Source: Linanthus parryae (taxonomy: Eukaryota; Streptophyta; Magnoliopsida; Ericales; Polemoniaceae). Taken from it: a stretch of 64,000 nt of DNA. Numbering within the stretch: the stretch's first letter is position 1; each line of letters starts with the position of its first letter. Positions 35,101 through 43,938 of this stretch are shown here, in pieces. The stretch is taken from assembly GCA_023055425.1 (NCBI GenBank), contig JALGPY010000002.1:123454088-123518087 (forward strand), written 5' to 3'. The translations under genes were made by a program, and so were the position numbers. The notes below the pieces were generated by a model that was not told where the DNA came from, did no database searches, and worked only from the letters and a program-made list of their open reading frames with translations.

Positions 35101-35656
35101 TGTTGGACCAAGTGAAGAAGTGCCCTACTGTTCTCAGATCCTGGAGCTCACAGTCAAATATACAGTCATTGAACTCATCACAGAAAGAACCAGACCCTCC
35201 AGACCTCTCATTTTGGAACCTGGTAGCATTGAAGTCACCTTGTACAATCCAAGCAGTTTGACCAATGGTGTGAGACAGCTCAGTAAGAGAAGACCACATG
35301 TCCTTTATGTCAACAATGTCATTAGCTCCATAACAGTATGTAATGTAAAACTCAGTATCAGCTCCCAAAAGACAGACATGACAGTGCAGAATTTGCTTGG
35401 TTTCTTTGATAGGAGTTACATCAATAATTTTGGGATTCCACATGACAATAATTCTAGCTATAGCAAAACTAGCAGTGTTGTTACAAGAGTTCCAAGAGTT
35501 ACAAATGTTCCTAGTGACAGGAGACAGGTTACTCTCTTTGACCTTGGTTTCCAAAAGACCAATCATACAGAGATTGTGCTGCTTTATTAGGGTTCTGGCA
35601 TCAACTTGCCTTATGGGGTCATTCAGACCCCTTGTATTCCATGTAGCAAAATTCAT
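32156..35656 (-). pseudogene. LINE F ORF2, nearly complete, one frameshift and one deletion
   Basis: The ATG at 35656 opens the endonuclease (WNTRGLND, LLETKVKE, VQGDFNA, SEHCP) in one frame. A single shift lies near 34940-34980. The long middle frame then covers PFRFFDMWTKH, PGPDGYTASF, SQSAFIEGR, LRQGDPMSPY and CFADDLMIFC. At about 33135 the thumb jumps from ALMRKYL to the AAIGKHMWNVV region. Some 40-45 codons and the frame are lost there. The last frame (33133-32156) holds the connection and zf-RVT region (CCLCNAAPETHSHLFCSC) to the normal end. The SDH motif reads SEH. Confidence 0.92.
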
Positions 35657-35688
35657 GGAAACAACAAAAGAGGCAAAAGAGGGAGGGG

Positions 35689-35895
35689 TTACCTCCTTCC
35701 CTTAAGTTTAGGAGCTTGCTTACTCCTGGTCTGGCTCTTACTAGAGTTAGCATTTGCTTTAGGTTTCTTCCTTCTAGTAACAGGGGTCCAGAGTTCAGAA
35801 TCAGTTGGAGTTGGGGAACCTTGGTGCTCATCAGTGGTGTGGTGGATGTCTGAGGGAAGATCATCAAGGCCTGGTGTAGATAGTGCTTTCTGAGC
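35689..35895 (-). pseudogene. LINE F ORF1 C-terminal fragment
   Basis: About 65 codons end in SELWTPVTRRKKPKANANS and APKLKGRR with a TAA stop. This matches the ORF1 tail of LINEs A and D. The frame stays open upstream into the LTR-like sequence to 36162, but that extension shows no LINE homology and is not counted. Confidence 0.8.
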
Positions 35896-36137
35896 TGACA
35901 GATCTTGGCCACGTGGCAACCATCCAGCACACCATATTGTGCTCCACACACACTGGATCACCAGCCGAGCTGATCCATGTGGGGGCTGCGAGACAGAGCC
36001 CTCGCATACCACTGCACGGGACTTGTAGGGACTTAGTGGTTTGGAGGCTAGAGTAAGCCCTGTCGCGTGCGAGTCAAGCCCGCACGCGACCTTTAGTAAC
36101 TGTTTTGAGAGATTTATGGCACGAGCTCCATAAACCC

Positions 36138-36162
36138 GGTCAATCCGGTCAAACCCGGTCAA
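36138..36162 (-). promoter_or_regulatory. Three W-box cores in the LTR
   Basis: GGTCAA occurs at 36138, 36147 and 36157; on the minus strand each is TTGACC, the WRKY factor W-box core. They lie in a small CCGGTCAA repeat about 150 bp upstream of the TATA box. Function is inferred from the motif only. Confidence 0.45.
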
Positions 36163-36168
36163 CCTCGT

Positions 36169-36288
36169 AACGGTTCCGGTATTCGCGCACCACGTGCTGT
36201 AACGGTCCCTATATACTCGGACGAACGTGCCGTTATGGTTAAGCTAATTAAGCCGCCATCAATGGGCGCATTAACCACACTACAACGG
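36169..36288. promoter_or_regulatory. G-box and AACGG (MYB-type) cores in the LTR
   Basis: A palindromic CACGTG sits at 36191-36196. AACGG cores occur at 36169, 36201 and 36284, and in reverse as CCGTT at 36230. AACGG is the core of MYB-type M-phase activator elements; whether these are bound is unknown. Confidence 0.35.
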
Positions 36289-36300
36289 TCATGTTCTCTG

Positions 36301-36310
36301 CTATATATAG
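36301..36310 (+). promoter_or_regulatory. TATA box of the LTR promoter
   Basis: CTATATATAG lies about 190 bp before the LTR end and upstream of a pyrimidine-rich CTCTGTCTCTCTCTC leader, the usual layout of a plant LTR promoter. A weaker CTATATACTC lies at about 36209. Confidence 0.7.
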
Positions 36311-36504
36311 GACGTTACCCTTTCCATACAAAGGAGAACACACTTGCCATACGCGGAAGCTCTGCCAAATCTCTGTCTCTCTCTCAGACGTTGCTACTGA
36401 CTTACTCTCTCCCTACACACAACCCCACTCTTCCTGTGCGATCCTTAATCCTCTACATACGGTGTACACGGAGGTCTCCCCGCCGGAATCTCTTGTGCAC
36501 ATTT

Positions 36505-36523
36505 TGGTGAACCCGACGTGAAC
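36505..36523 (+). promoter_or_regulatory. Candidate tRNA primer-binding site
   Basis: TGGTGAACCCGACGTGAAC begins with TGG, three bases after the putative LTR end, as expected for pairing with a tRNA 3' CCA. I cannot assign the tRNA with certainty. Confidence 0.6.
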
Positions 36524-36541
36524 TTACCAGCAAAAGCAACC

Positions 36542-39154
36542 ATGTCTCAGGAGGATGATATCAGCAACAGATCGCCGTCCACCGAAACCGCCTCGGGAGA
36601 AGGGACCCGCCGTACTCCTACCACTCCCGGCGAGACACCGACGCTAGAGTCTTTGGACGCCACTGTTCAAGGCCAGGCGAAAGCTCTCAAAGCCCAATCC
36701 GAGCAGCTAGAACGGATCTTGGCCGTTCTGGGTACCCTTGCACCAAATCCTTCGTCGGCCACCGCCGTCTCTCAAGGAGGAGGAGCCCCTACCGCTCCGG
36801 GACTGGGAGTGTCAACCACACCTCCCAACCCCAACCTGCAAACTCCACCGGCGACCGCGCAGCTGCCTTCGATTCAGGGGTCAACGGCTCAGATGTTGCC
36901 TCTCACTGCTCACACTTCTCAGCCCTCGGCTTTGGCGTCTAACCCGACTCTGCAGTACCCTTTGCTTCCTCCAACGGCGATCTGGGGCAATGCGAGCAGT
37001 CCATATGTCCCCAATCCTTCGACGGCGTATGTGTCGCCTCCGCCTGCGGCAACCCCTCCTTCAACGATCGAGGGAAGCATTCCAGAATGCATGACGTCTC
37101 TGCAGAAGCGCATGGACACTATTCTGGCTCATCAGTCATTCGCGGATACCATAATCCCGAAGCTGGACAATGATCCACCCATTCCACGAGAGATCTATCT
37201 CATGCCCAACCCGGCGGGGTACAAAGCTCCCAAATGGGAAAAGTTCGAGGATGTCAATGGAAACGCTCATGAGCATGTCATGCGTTTCATTGATGTCATG
37301 GGGCCATACGGAGCTGATTCCAAACTGCTGATGCGAGAGTTCCCAAAATCTTTAGGGAACGTGGCGTACAAGTGGTACCGAACGTTGGAAGCCGGATCCG
37401 TGAAGACTTGGGACGACATGGTCCAGAAGTTCTACACCAAATTCTTCCAGATGGAAGAAAAGGTGACAATGATTCATCTCTCGCGGATGTATCAGAAGCG
37501 CGAGGAGGACGGGATCACTTTCATCAAGAAATTCAGGGCGAAATCCTTGGAATGCAAAGATCCAATGCTCGAAAGCCGGCTCGTAGAGATATGCCTGCAG
37601 TGCATGCGAGATGAATACAAAGGTATGCTCATTAATTTGCAAACACCTACGTTTTCAAAGCTAATTGAATGCACGAAGAACATCGAGCCTATAGTCGAGA
37701 GGCAGAAAAAGAAGAACGCTCCGGAGCGACCTCCGAGCGCCACCACCTATAAGATCGGGAGGTTCGGTTACAAGAGGGGACGCGAAGGTGAGGTCAATGC
37801 AGTTTCACCCCAGAAGCAAGCGAAGGTTGTGAACTTCGACGTACCACCCCTACCATGCTCGGTAGAGGAGGCAAGCGACCTCTGCAGGCAGTGGCGTAAG
37901 GACGGTGTCCTACCGCCGCTCGAGAAGATACCTTCCAAGGAGATGGTGAGAGACCCCAAGTGGTGCGAGTACCACGGCAAGGTCATGCACCCCACGGCTG
38001 AATGCAAGAAGCTTAGGTTCGCGTTCGACCAGAAGATGAAGAACGGCGAGCTTATCGTCAGCGATCCCCGGAAGGATGTGCGCAACAACCCGCTTCCTGC
38101 TCATGCGGAGCAGGGCTCGAAAGGCAAAGAGGTCGCCATGATCTCGATCGTCGACTTGGAAGAAGTCGCAGAGGATGGTCTACCCATGGTTGCTGAGGTC
38201 CATGAAGACGAAGACTACAACATGGACACGGAGGATGAGCGTGCCGACCGGATGAAAGGGTCGCACGGCTTCAGCAGATTCTTCGACGAAATGAATTTCT
38301 CGGAGAAATGCCGGACAGATATGACGAAAGCGATCTTGAGAATAGCAGAAGACTACGAGGAGGATCTTGTAGTATCCAACGGGAAAGTCATCAGGGCGTC
38401 TCGCTCTACAGAAAAGATTATGACCTTTTCTGCCAGCGACAAGAAGACAGATGCGAGCCACCAGAGGCCTCTGTACGTGACAGCCATCATCAACGGCGTC
38501 GAGTTCAAACGAGCATTCGTCGATGGCGGAGCAGCGGTCAACGTCGTTTCGCTCCACACACTGAAGCTAGCAGGGATCCCCGAGCATAAGATCGTCAAGC
38601 GTCCATCTCCACTGATGGGATTCGGAAGCGACTCTAGAATGACGATCGGATGGATCCGCCTGGGCGTTCAGATTGGCAAAATCAAGTGCTCAGCAAAGTT
38701 CTATGTCATTGACGCGAACACTACATACCACATGATTATTGGTCGAGCCTGGATTCATCGCTTCGACGCGGTTCCTTCAACAGCTCACCAAGTTATGAAA
38801 GCTATCTGGAACGATAGAGTAGTCGAGGTACCGGCTTCGACGAACCCATTCAACCTGGACGAAGCACATCTCAGCGAGGCGGTGTGGTTCACCGAGATGG
38901 CAGATGAGCAAACACCGGGACCATTCAACCCTACTCCTTTGCCTCTCTGGGAGGACATCAAGGACCAGTCACCTGCGGGAGTAATGGTGACAAGGGAAGA
39001 TGCCAAGGATAAGCCGCCTACACGCAAAGAGGCGCCGCGTATCGCATACCATCGGAAGAATGTGTATACTCTGAAGAGAATCGCAAAGCATGACCCCGAG
39101 GGCAAGGAGATAGAGAGCTTCTACGCCAATGGGAAGAAATGCTATCGCATATGA
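36542..39154 (+). CDS. Gag-protease polyprotein of the Tat-type element
   Basis: The start is the ATG at 36542 in context ACCATGTCTC; the frame gives 870 residues. Residues 1-190 are Pro/Thr/Ser-rich. About 229-345 are the retrotransposon gag domain (PKWEKFEDVNGNAHEHVMRF, AYKWYRTLEAGSVKTW, FTKFF-like FYTKFFQM). A zinc-binding-like CX2HX4HX4C motif begins at Cys475 (CEYHGKVMHPTAEC). The aspartic protease has its active site at Asp661 (FVDGGAAVNVV) and the flap/ILG-like IIGRAWIH. The DGG variant in place of DSG/DTG is typical of Tat/Ogre elements. The frame is intact. It ends at TGA (39152-39154), 12 nt before and in the same frame as pol. Confidence 0.93.
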   Translation: MSQEDDISNRSPSTETASGEGTRRTPTTPGETPTLESLDATVQGQAKALKAQSEQLERILAVLGTLAPNPSSATAVSQGGGAPTAPGLGVSTTPPNPNLQTPPATAQLPSIQGSTAQMLPLTAHTSQPSALASNPTLQYPLLPPTAIWGNASSPYVPNPSTAYVSPPPAATPPSTIEGSIPECMTSLQKRMDTILAHQSFADTIIPKLDNDPPIPREIYLMPNPAGYKAPKWEKFEDVNGNAHEHVMRFIDVMGPYGADSKLLMREFPKSLGNVAYKWYRTLEAGSVKTWDDMVQKFYTKFFQMEEKVTMIHLSRMYQKREEDGITFIKKFRAKSLECKDPMLESRLVEICLQCMRDEYKGMLINLQTPTFSKLIECTKNIEPIVERQKKKNAPERPPSATTYKIGRFGYKRGREGEVNAVSPQKQAKVVNFDVPPLPCSVEEASDLCRQWRKDGVLPPLEKIPSKEMVRDPKWCEYHGKVMHPTAECKKLRFAFDQKMKNGELIVSDPRKDVRNNPLPAHAEQGSKGKEVAMISIVDLEEVAEDGLPMVAEVHEDEDYNMDTEDERADRMKGSHGFSRFFDEMNFSEKCRTDMTKAILRIAEDYEEDLVVSNGKVIRASRSTEKIMTFSASDKKTDASHQRPLYVTAIINGVEFKRAFVDGGAAVNVVSLHTLKLAGIPEHKIVKRPSPLMGFGSDSRMTIGWIRLGVQIGKIKCSAKFYVIDANTTYHMIIGRAWIHRFDAVPSTAHQVMKAIWNDRVVEVPASTNPFNLDEAHLSEAVWFTEMADEQTPGPFNPTPLPLWEDIKDQSPAGVMVTREDAKDKPPTRKEAPRIAYHRKNVYTLKRIAKHDPEGKEIESFYANGKKCYRI

Positions 39155-39166
39155 AGGTGCGCGGGG

Positions 39167-42100
39167 ATGTCCTCACACGGGCATGGGGATATCCCTGGGC
39201 AAATCAATCAAATCGAGCAGATTGCACTGACGGAAAAGCCAATGCAGAGCACTCCAGATGAGAAGCTCAAAGAAGCGCCTGAATGCATGGAAGACAGGCC
39301 CAGACCGCAAAAGCAAGAGCTAAAGGAAGTGTTCCTCAGCCCGAACGAGGAAAAGAAAAGGCCAGTCTTTCTAAGTGCGGACCTCACAAGCGAAGAGGAG
39401 CAAGGGCTGCTACAACTCCTAACTGAATACAAGGATGTGTTCGCATGGGAGTACGATGAAATGCCAGGTCTGGATACAAGCATTACCATGCACCGTTTAG
39501 ACATCATCCCAGGGTCTAAACCGGTAAAGCAGAGCATAAGGAGCTTCAGGCCGGAGCTTAACGTGAAAATCAAGCAGGAGATTGTCAAACTCCTAGATGC
39601 CAAGTTCGTAGAGCCGAACCACCATCCCACATGGCTGGCCAACATCGTGCCGGTGGTGAAAAAGAACGGACAGCTCCGCATCTGCGTGGACTTCCGAGAT
39701 CTCAATCGCTTCTGCCCCAAGGACGATTTCCCACTGCCCAATATCGATTTGCATATCGATTCAACAGCGGGCCATCGCATGTTCTGTTTCATGGACGGCT
39801 TCAGCGGGTACAACCAGATCAAGATGGATCCCGAAGATGCGCGGAAAACTGCGTTCATCACTCCGGTGGGAGTGTTCAACTACACAGTGATGCCGTTCGG
39901 TCTTAAGAACGCGGGTGCGACCTATCAGCGGGCCATGATGGCTCTATTCCACGACATGATGCACAAAGAAGTGGAATTCTATGTGGATGACCTGGTGGTT
40001 AAATCCAAGCACGAAGCAGATCACCTCGCAGATCTACGGAAGGTGTTCAACAGATGTAGGCGCTTTCAACTAAAGATGAATCCCATGAAATGCGCATTTG
40101 GGGTAACATCGGGGAAATTCTTGGGATGCGTAGTTCATCGCCAAGGAATCGAGCCTGACCCTGCGAAAGTATCAGCCATAACCGGCATGACGCCGCCCCA
40201 TAACCAGAGTGCATTAAAGACATTTTTAGGAAAGCTATCCTATCTGCGAAGATTCATCCCAGCGATTGCCGAAATCACATGCTGTTTTAGCACTCTTCTC
40301 AAGAAGGACGCCGTGTACCACTGGGCTCCGGAGCACGAAGTCGCATTCGAAAAGCTGAAGGATTTGCTGACATCCTCAAAAATAATGATCGCGCCTCAAC
40401 TGGGATCACCGCTTCTGCTATATCTGACATCAACAAGGAGATCCATAGGAGCACTCTTGGCTCAAGAGTACGAAGGTCAAGAAAGGCCTATCTACTACAT
40501 CTCTCGAATTGTGCAACCTGCTGAATCAAGGTACACGGACATCGAACGTCATTGCCTTGCCTTATTCTTTGTGATAGAGAAGTTAAAACACTATTTTGCA
40601 TCACACAAAGTGGTTGTGGTCACCAAGAGCGACCCCATACGATATTTGCTAACTCACACTACTCCTGGCGGGAGATTGGCGAAATGGTACATGACCATCT
40701 CTCAATATGATATTACATGCGTGCGACCGCGAGCGATCAAGTCGCAGGCGGTAGCGGATCTGTTGGCACAGTTCCCCGATAACAGCCACGAGCCCGTGAT
40801 CGAGGAAGAGCTCGAAGGTCCTGAGATCTATGCAATTGACGTGCCCTATTGGACGTTCCACTTTGACGGCTCGTCCACAAGAAAAGGTGGAGGCATTGGG
40901 ATAGTCTTGACCAAACCAGATGGGGAGGTCATACAGATGTCCGCAAAGCTCAATTTCGCAGTCACAAACAATGAAGCAGAATATGAAGCCCTCATAGCGG
41001 GACTGCGCGCAGCAAAAGCTTTGGAAGTAAGCAATCTGACGGTCATGGGAGACTCCAAGTTGATCGTCAAGCAAGCCTCGGGCGAATACGGTTTGAAGGA
41101 GATTAATCTTCTGTCTTACCGCACCTTAGTGCAAAAGCTGGTACAGCAGTTTTGCGATGTGAGGTACGAGCACAAGCCTCGAGCAGACAACAGGCATGCG
41201 GACGCTTTAGCAACCTTGGGATCTAAGGTCAGCACAGACAAATGTCCCGCGAAGATCTCCATTGAAGTGCCAACATCGTCGGCATTGACAGAAGATGCGT
41301 GCGACGACGAAAACTTGGATGACACGGATTGGAGAAAAGCAATCCTACAAGCTATTGTGGAAGGCACAAGCAGTGAAAGCTGGGCACTCACAAAAGGGTA
41401 CTGCATACATGATAATACCCTCTACTACAAGGGTCCTGGCGGAATACTCATGCGATGCGTCTCCGAGCGAGAGGGACAACTTTTGTTAGAAAAGATTCAC
41501 CAACATGCTTGCGGAGAAAGCGAGGTGTCAATCTACAGGAAGGCTCAGAGATATGGCATTCATTGGCCAGACATGTCAACAGTCGCAGCCCTGATACAAG
41601 GGAAGTGCGAGAGTTGCGCACTAATCAAAGATTCTCTACTCATCGCCCTAACCGATGACGACACGGACTGGAGGAAGCCACTATTTGATTTCCTCACCCA
41701 GGGCACCGTGCCCGAATCAAGAAAAGAAGCCGAGAAATTGAAAAGGAAAGCATCTCGATATGTAGTACAGGAAAACCTGCTTTGGCGAAGAGGTCATGAG
41801 GGCAACTTGCTGCGATGTCTAGACGGCAGAGAAGCACAAGAAGTCATGGACCTTTCTCATCAGGTGGAACACCAAGGAGGTGCGAAATTATGCAGGCAGC
41901 TCCTCGCAATTGGATATTTCTGGCCCACGATGGAGGCCGATTGCCGCACCAAAGTACGACGCTGCCAGGAATGCCAGTTCAAAGGAAACCTGGTGCACGC
42001 TCCCGCAGTGGATCTACATGCATTAGGCACACCATGGCCATTTCACACATGGGCTTTGGACTTCATCGGTCCCATCCGACCGACATCGCACGGGAACCAT

Positions 42101-42892
42101 TTCATTCTCACCGCGACTGAGCTATTCACCAAGTGGGTGGAAGCAATACCACTAAAGACGGCAAATGCGCTGGCTGTGGTCAACTTCATCCAAGAAAGCA
42201 TCATATGCAGGTTCGGAATCCCAAACACCATTCTTTTAGATAACGGTACTCCTTTTGTTAATCGCCAGGTAGCTGCGAAATTAGCGGAGTACAATATCAG
42301 GCAGATATGTTCTACCCCTTATTACCCAAAGGGAAATGGACAAGCCGAAGCGACCAACAAAACGCTGTTGAGAATTTTGAGCAAGATGGTCGCAGATGAC
42401 CACAAGAAGTGGGCCGACTCTCTAAGCATAGCTCTGTGGGCCTACCGAACTTCTCCAAGGACACCCACGGGGGCCTCGCCATTTCTACTATGTTATGGGG
42501 CCGAAGCTGTGGTGCCTGCGGAGGTGAGAGTCAATTCGGCGAGGCTAGCCTTCCACGCACTCTACGAAAATCAACGCGATCATGACTTAGTCTTGCTAGA
42601 GGAAAAGCGAGAACAAGCCAAAAGGACCAACAAGCGATATCAAGAAAGGATTGCTCGCGCTTACAATAAGACAGTCCAGCGAAGAGATTTCGCAGTTGGA
42701 GACTTGGTCCTGCGCGCATCTGACCACTGCATGCGAGAAGCGACTCACCCAAAGTTCGCAGCCAATTGGGAAGGACCCTTCGAAGTCACAGAAGTCTTCG
42801 ACAGTGGCTATTGCAGCATACGAAGGTTGCACGGCACAACCTCAACCCCGAGTTCAGTTAACATGCGCTGGATTAAGAAGTACTATCCCTGA
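39167..42892 (+). CDS. Pol polyprotein: RT, two RNase H domains, integrase
   Basis: This intact 1241-residue frame copies the element RNA and inserts the DNA. RT spans about 110-330, with RICVDFRDLN, FMDGFSGYNQI, MPFGLKNAGATYQR and the catalytic YVDD at 272-275. The gypsy RNase H is at about 410-530 (TSTRRSIGALLAQ). A second, archaeal-type RNase H starts at Asp567 (FHFDGSSTRKGG), with NNEAEYEAL, GDSKLI (Asp629) and NRHADAL. There are two integrase H2C2-type zinc segments (about 718-828 and 830-945). The integrase core is Asp965, Asp1025, Glu1061, giving exact D-x59-D-x35-E spacing. The C-terminus NWEGPFEV...MRWIKKYYP has no chromodomain. Dual RNase H is diagnostic of the Tat lineage. Confidence 0.95.
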   Translation: MSSHGHGDIPGQINQIEQIALTEKPMQSTPDEKLKEAPECMEDRPRPQKQELKEVFLSPNEEKKRPVFLSADLTSEEEQGLLQLLTEYKDVFAWEYDEMPGLDTSITMHRLDIIPGSKPVKQSIRSFRPELNVKIKQEIVKLLDAKFVEPNHHPTWLANIVPVVKKNGQLRICVDFRDLNRFCPKDDFPLPNIDLHIDSTAGHRMFCFMDGFSGYNQIKMDPEDARKTAFITPVGVFNYTVMPFGLKNAGATYQRAMMALFHDMMHKEVEFYVDDLVVKSKHEADHLADLRKVFNRCRRFQLKMNPMKCAFGVTSGKFLGCVVHRQGIEPDPAKVSAITGMTPPHNQSALKTFLGKLSYLRRFIPAIAEITCCFSTLLKKDAVYHWAPEHEVAFEKLKDLLTSSKIMIAPQLGSPLLLYLTSTRRSIGALLAQEYEGQERPIYYISRIVQPAESRYTDIERHCLALFFVIEKLKHYFASHKVVVVTKSDPIRYLLTHTTPGGRLAKWYMTISQYDITCVRPRAIKSQAVADLLAQFPDNSHEPVIEEELEGPEIYAIDVPYWTFHFDGSSTRKGGGIGIVLTKPDGEVIQMSAKLNFAVTNNEAEYEALIAGLRAAKALEVSNLTVMGDSKLIVKQASGEYGLKEINLLSYRTLVQKLVQQFCDVRYEHKPRADNRHADALATLGSKVSTDKCPAKISIEVPTSSALTEDACDDENLDDTDWRKAILQAIVEGTSSESWALTKGYCIHDNTLYYKGPGGILMRCVSEREGQLLLEKIHQHACGESEVSIYRKAQRYGIHWPDMSTVAALIQGKCESCALIKDSLLIALTDDDTDWRKPLFDFLTQGTVPESRKEAEKLKRKASRYVVQENLLWRRGHEGNLLRCLDGREAQEVMDLSHQVEHQGGAKLCRQLLAIGYFWPTMEADCRTKVRRCQECQFKGNLVHAPAVDLHALGTPWPFHTWALDFIGPIRPTSHGNHFILTATELFTKWVEAIPLKTANALAVVNFIQESIICRFGIPNTILLDNGTPFVNRQVAAKLAEYNIRQICSTPYYPKGNGQAEATNKTLLRILSKMVADDHKKWADSLSIALWAYRTSPRTPTGASPFLLCYGAEAVVPAEVRVNSARLAFHALYENQRDHDLVLLEEKREQAKRTNKRYQERIARAYNKTVQRRDFAVGDLVLRASDHCMREATHPKFAANWEGPFEVTEVFDSGYCSIRRLHGTTSTPSSVNMRWIKKYYP

Positions 42893-43079
42893 CTTCTCTC
42901 ATTTCATACGTTTTATTATAACGTCGCCTAATCTCTTGTATGGTTACGATTTACACAATCTCCTCTCCCATATGAGAGGATTGTAATCTCATCTCTCCCA
43001 TATGAGAGCATTATAATAAGAAAATTCTCCCAAATGAGAAACTTCGTATTTCTGGATGTCGATTTTACTCTATTAAGTT
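42893..43079 (+). other. Region after pol with short CATATGAGAG repeats
   Basis: The AT-rich spacer carries TCTCCCATATGAGAG twice and a third variant CTCCCAAATGAGAA. Each is a small imperfect palindrome (CTC...GAG). No coding signal is seen; it could be 3' untranslated RNA or a termination/processing region. Confidence 0.6.
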
Positions 43080-43938
43080 TGCTATAACTGTTAACAATAA
43101 GTATCCGCTACAATAGCACTATGCGAATGCGATCTTAACTGATCATCTAAGCCTATCTGTTACGATAGCAGCCTATGCGAATGCGATCTTAATTGATCAT
43201 CTAAGCCTATATGTTACGATAGCAGCCTATGCGAATGCGATCTTAATTGATCATCTAAGGCTATCTGTTACGATAGCAGCCCATGCGAATGCGATCTTAA
43301 TTGATCATCTAAGCCTATCTGTTACGATAGCAGCCTATGCAAATGCGATCTTAATTGGTCATCTAAGCCTATCTGTTACGATAGCAGCCTATGCAAATGC
43401 GATCTTAATTGATCATCTGAGCCTATCTGTTACGATAGCAGCCTATGCAAATGTGGTCTTAATTGATCCTCTAAGCCTATCTGATACGATAGCAGCCGAT
43501 GCAAATGCGATCTGAATCGATCATTCAAGCCTATCTATTACGATAGCAGCCAATGCAAATGCGATCTGAATTGATCATCCAAGCCTATTTATTACGATAG
43601 CAGCCAATGCAAATGTGATCTCAATTGATCTTCTAAAGCCTATCTGTTACGATAGCAACTCATTCGCAAAATGATCTTGATAGATCTTCTAAAGCCTATC
43701 TGTTACGATAGCAACCCATGCAAACAAACGATCTAAATTGATCTAGTAAAGCCTATCTATTACGATAGCAACTCATGCGAAAATGATCTCAATTGATCTT
43801 CTAGTAAAGCCTATCTGCCACGATAGCAACTCGCACCACTTAACGATCTTAATTGATCTACTAAAGACTATCTGCTACGATAGCAATATTGTGAAAATGA
43901 TCTTAAGTGATCCACAAAGGCCAATCACAAGCCCATCT
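43080..43938 (+). repeat. 54-bp tandem repeat array in the Tat-type element
   Basis: About 15 copies read GCGAATGCGATCTTAATTGA, then TCATCTAAGC, then CTATCTGTTACGATAGCAGC and CTAT. Each copy has a small hairpin CTATC-TGTTAC-GATAG. Early copies are regular at 54 bp (for example 43123, 43177, 43231); later ones diverge. The array continues in degenerate form after LINE G at 47805. Tandem arrays downstream of pol are known in Tat/Ogre elements. Confidence 0.93.

Larger units (their letters stand above)
32018..35895 (-). mobile_element. LINE F, 5'-truncated in ORF1, minus strand
   Basis: The poly(A) (plus-strand T run at 32018-32035) and the tail TTTACCTAGGGAATGCCCCTTG abut satellite at 32017. 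ORF2 runs 35656-32156 and an ORF1 tail 35895-35689. The 5' end stops at the LTR element near 35896. There is no counterpart of the satellite flank at that end, so the insertion has lost its original 5' neighbour. Confidence 0.9.
35896..36501 (+). repeat. Putative 5' LTR of the Tat-type element
   Basis: If it begins TGACAGATCTTGG and ends TCTTGTGCACA, the LTR is about 606 bp with TG...CA ends, directly followed by a primer-binding-site-like sequence. The right end is well placed. The left end is tentative because the partner LTR is absent and the neighbour is LINE F. Confidence 0.6.

Noticed and set aside
35689..36162. 157-codon minus-strand frame as a host gene
   Set aside because: Its C-terminal part is the LINE F ORF1 tail. 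The upstream part is LTR sequence read antisense by chance.
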